NCBI GenBank assembly: GCA_036001465.1
Contig: DASYUH010000040.1
Location: 75,466-139,465, forward strand
Direction of reading: 5' to 3'
DNA: 64,000 nucleotides
From: Candidatus Polarisedimenticolia bacterium
GTDB lineage: Bacteria > Acidobacteriota > Polarisedimenticolia > Gp22-AA2
The position numbers and the translations under genes are program-made. Each line of letters opens with the position of its first letter. Within the stretch, counting starts at the first letter, position 1. Below, in pieces: positions 63,943-64,000 of the stretch. The notes under the pieces were generated by a model. It did not search any database and was not told the origin of the DNA. It saw only the letters and a program-made list of their open reading frames with translations.

Positions 63943-63945
63943 GGC

Positions 63946-64000
63946 CTAGCCCCACGTGCTCAGGTCGCGGATGAGACCCATGGAGACGAGGCGCACGTAC
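63946..64000 (-). CDS. C-terminal end of the gene upstream of sdhA, probably the membrane-anchor subunit
   Basis: The last 18 codons of a minus-strand frame end at TAG 63948-63946, three bases before the sdhA ATG; the sequence is YVRLVSMGLIRDLSTWG. The position suggests the cytochrome b anchor of succinate dehydrogenase, but too little is visible to identify it by sequence. Confidence 0.5.
   Translation of the reverse strand, partial: YVRLVSMGLIRDLSTWG

Overview
The window is high-GC, densely coded bacterial chromosome from a diderm. It encodes heptose/Kdo lipopolysaccharide core enzymes, LptD, a LolA-like carrier and an outer-membrane barrel. The mix of a cyanobacterial/plant-type IspH, GroESL under a CIRCE operator, c-di-GMP signalling and several conserved proteins of unknown function would suit Acidobacteriota or a neighbouring soil/sediment phylum. 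That placement is inference, because there is no rRNA or other phylogenetic marker to settle it. I see no tRNA, rRNA or CRISPR array.

Layout. 1-5.1 kb: cell-envelope block (hldE fragment, Trm112-like protein, two GT9 heptosyltransferases, Kdo kinase, tatC, tatA). 5.2-12.4 kb: S41 protease with a strong promoter, groES-groEL under CIRCE with a terminator, LolA, a thioredoxin-like protein and an HD-GYP response regulator. 12.4-17.1 kb: polA, a siroheme-synthase-type protein and glyA on the minus strand. 17.3-22.9 kb: an alpha/beta hydrolase and a heat-shock cluster clpB-hsp20-htpX-grpE. 22.9-30.6 kb: a minus-strand run (MEMO1-like, lptD, rmlD-like, SDR epimerase, phytol-kinase/DUF92 fusion, UbiA) with overlapping starts and stops, probably one operon for outer-membrane assembly and isoprenoid metabolism. 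30.8-36.4 kb: nitrilase-type amidase, B12-binding radical SAM protein, HtpX2-LemA pair, FAH-family enzyme and EF-P.

36.47-39.12 kb: an intact IS1-like element with imperfect ~24-bp terminal inverted repeats and a perfect 8-bp target duplication. It lies between the divergent efp and nadE promoters. Besides a 320-aa DDE transposase it carries two unrelated cargo genes on the other strand, two back-to-back sigma70 promoters and a GC-rich leader of about 260 nt with five predicted hairpins. The last hairpin covers the transposase ribosome-binding site. This is the strongest candidate for an undescribed system.

39.2-45.4 kb: nadE-rsmI-smpB, thiS-thiG with a conserved unknown protein, and a dgcN/dgcA-like pair. 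45.3-47.3 kb: an NtrC-type sigma54 activator divergent from a 69-aa protein preceded by a textbook -24/-12 sigma54 promoter, with a 13-bp inverted repeat in between; this looks like a self-contained regulatory module. 47.4-50.0 kb: an EAL phosphodiesterase and a GAF-GGDEF cyclase. 50.3-57.7 kb: B12/iron-type binding lipoprotein, DoxX, outer-membrane barrel, FdhD, IspH, Lon-N-domain protein, 2Fe-2S ferredoxin and histidine kinase. 57.7-64 kb: a proline dehydrogenase broken by two frameshifts, a 251-bp MITE-like element in the 5' leader of acetyl-CoA synthetase, an ACT-domain protein, and succinate dehydrogenase/fumarate reductase running off the right edge. Short copies of the MITE terminal sequence recur at three other gene borders.
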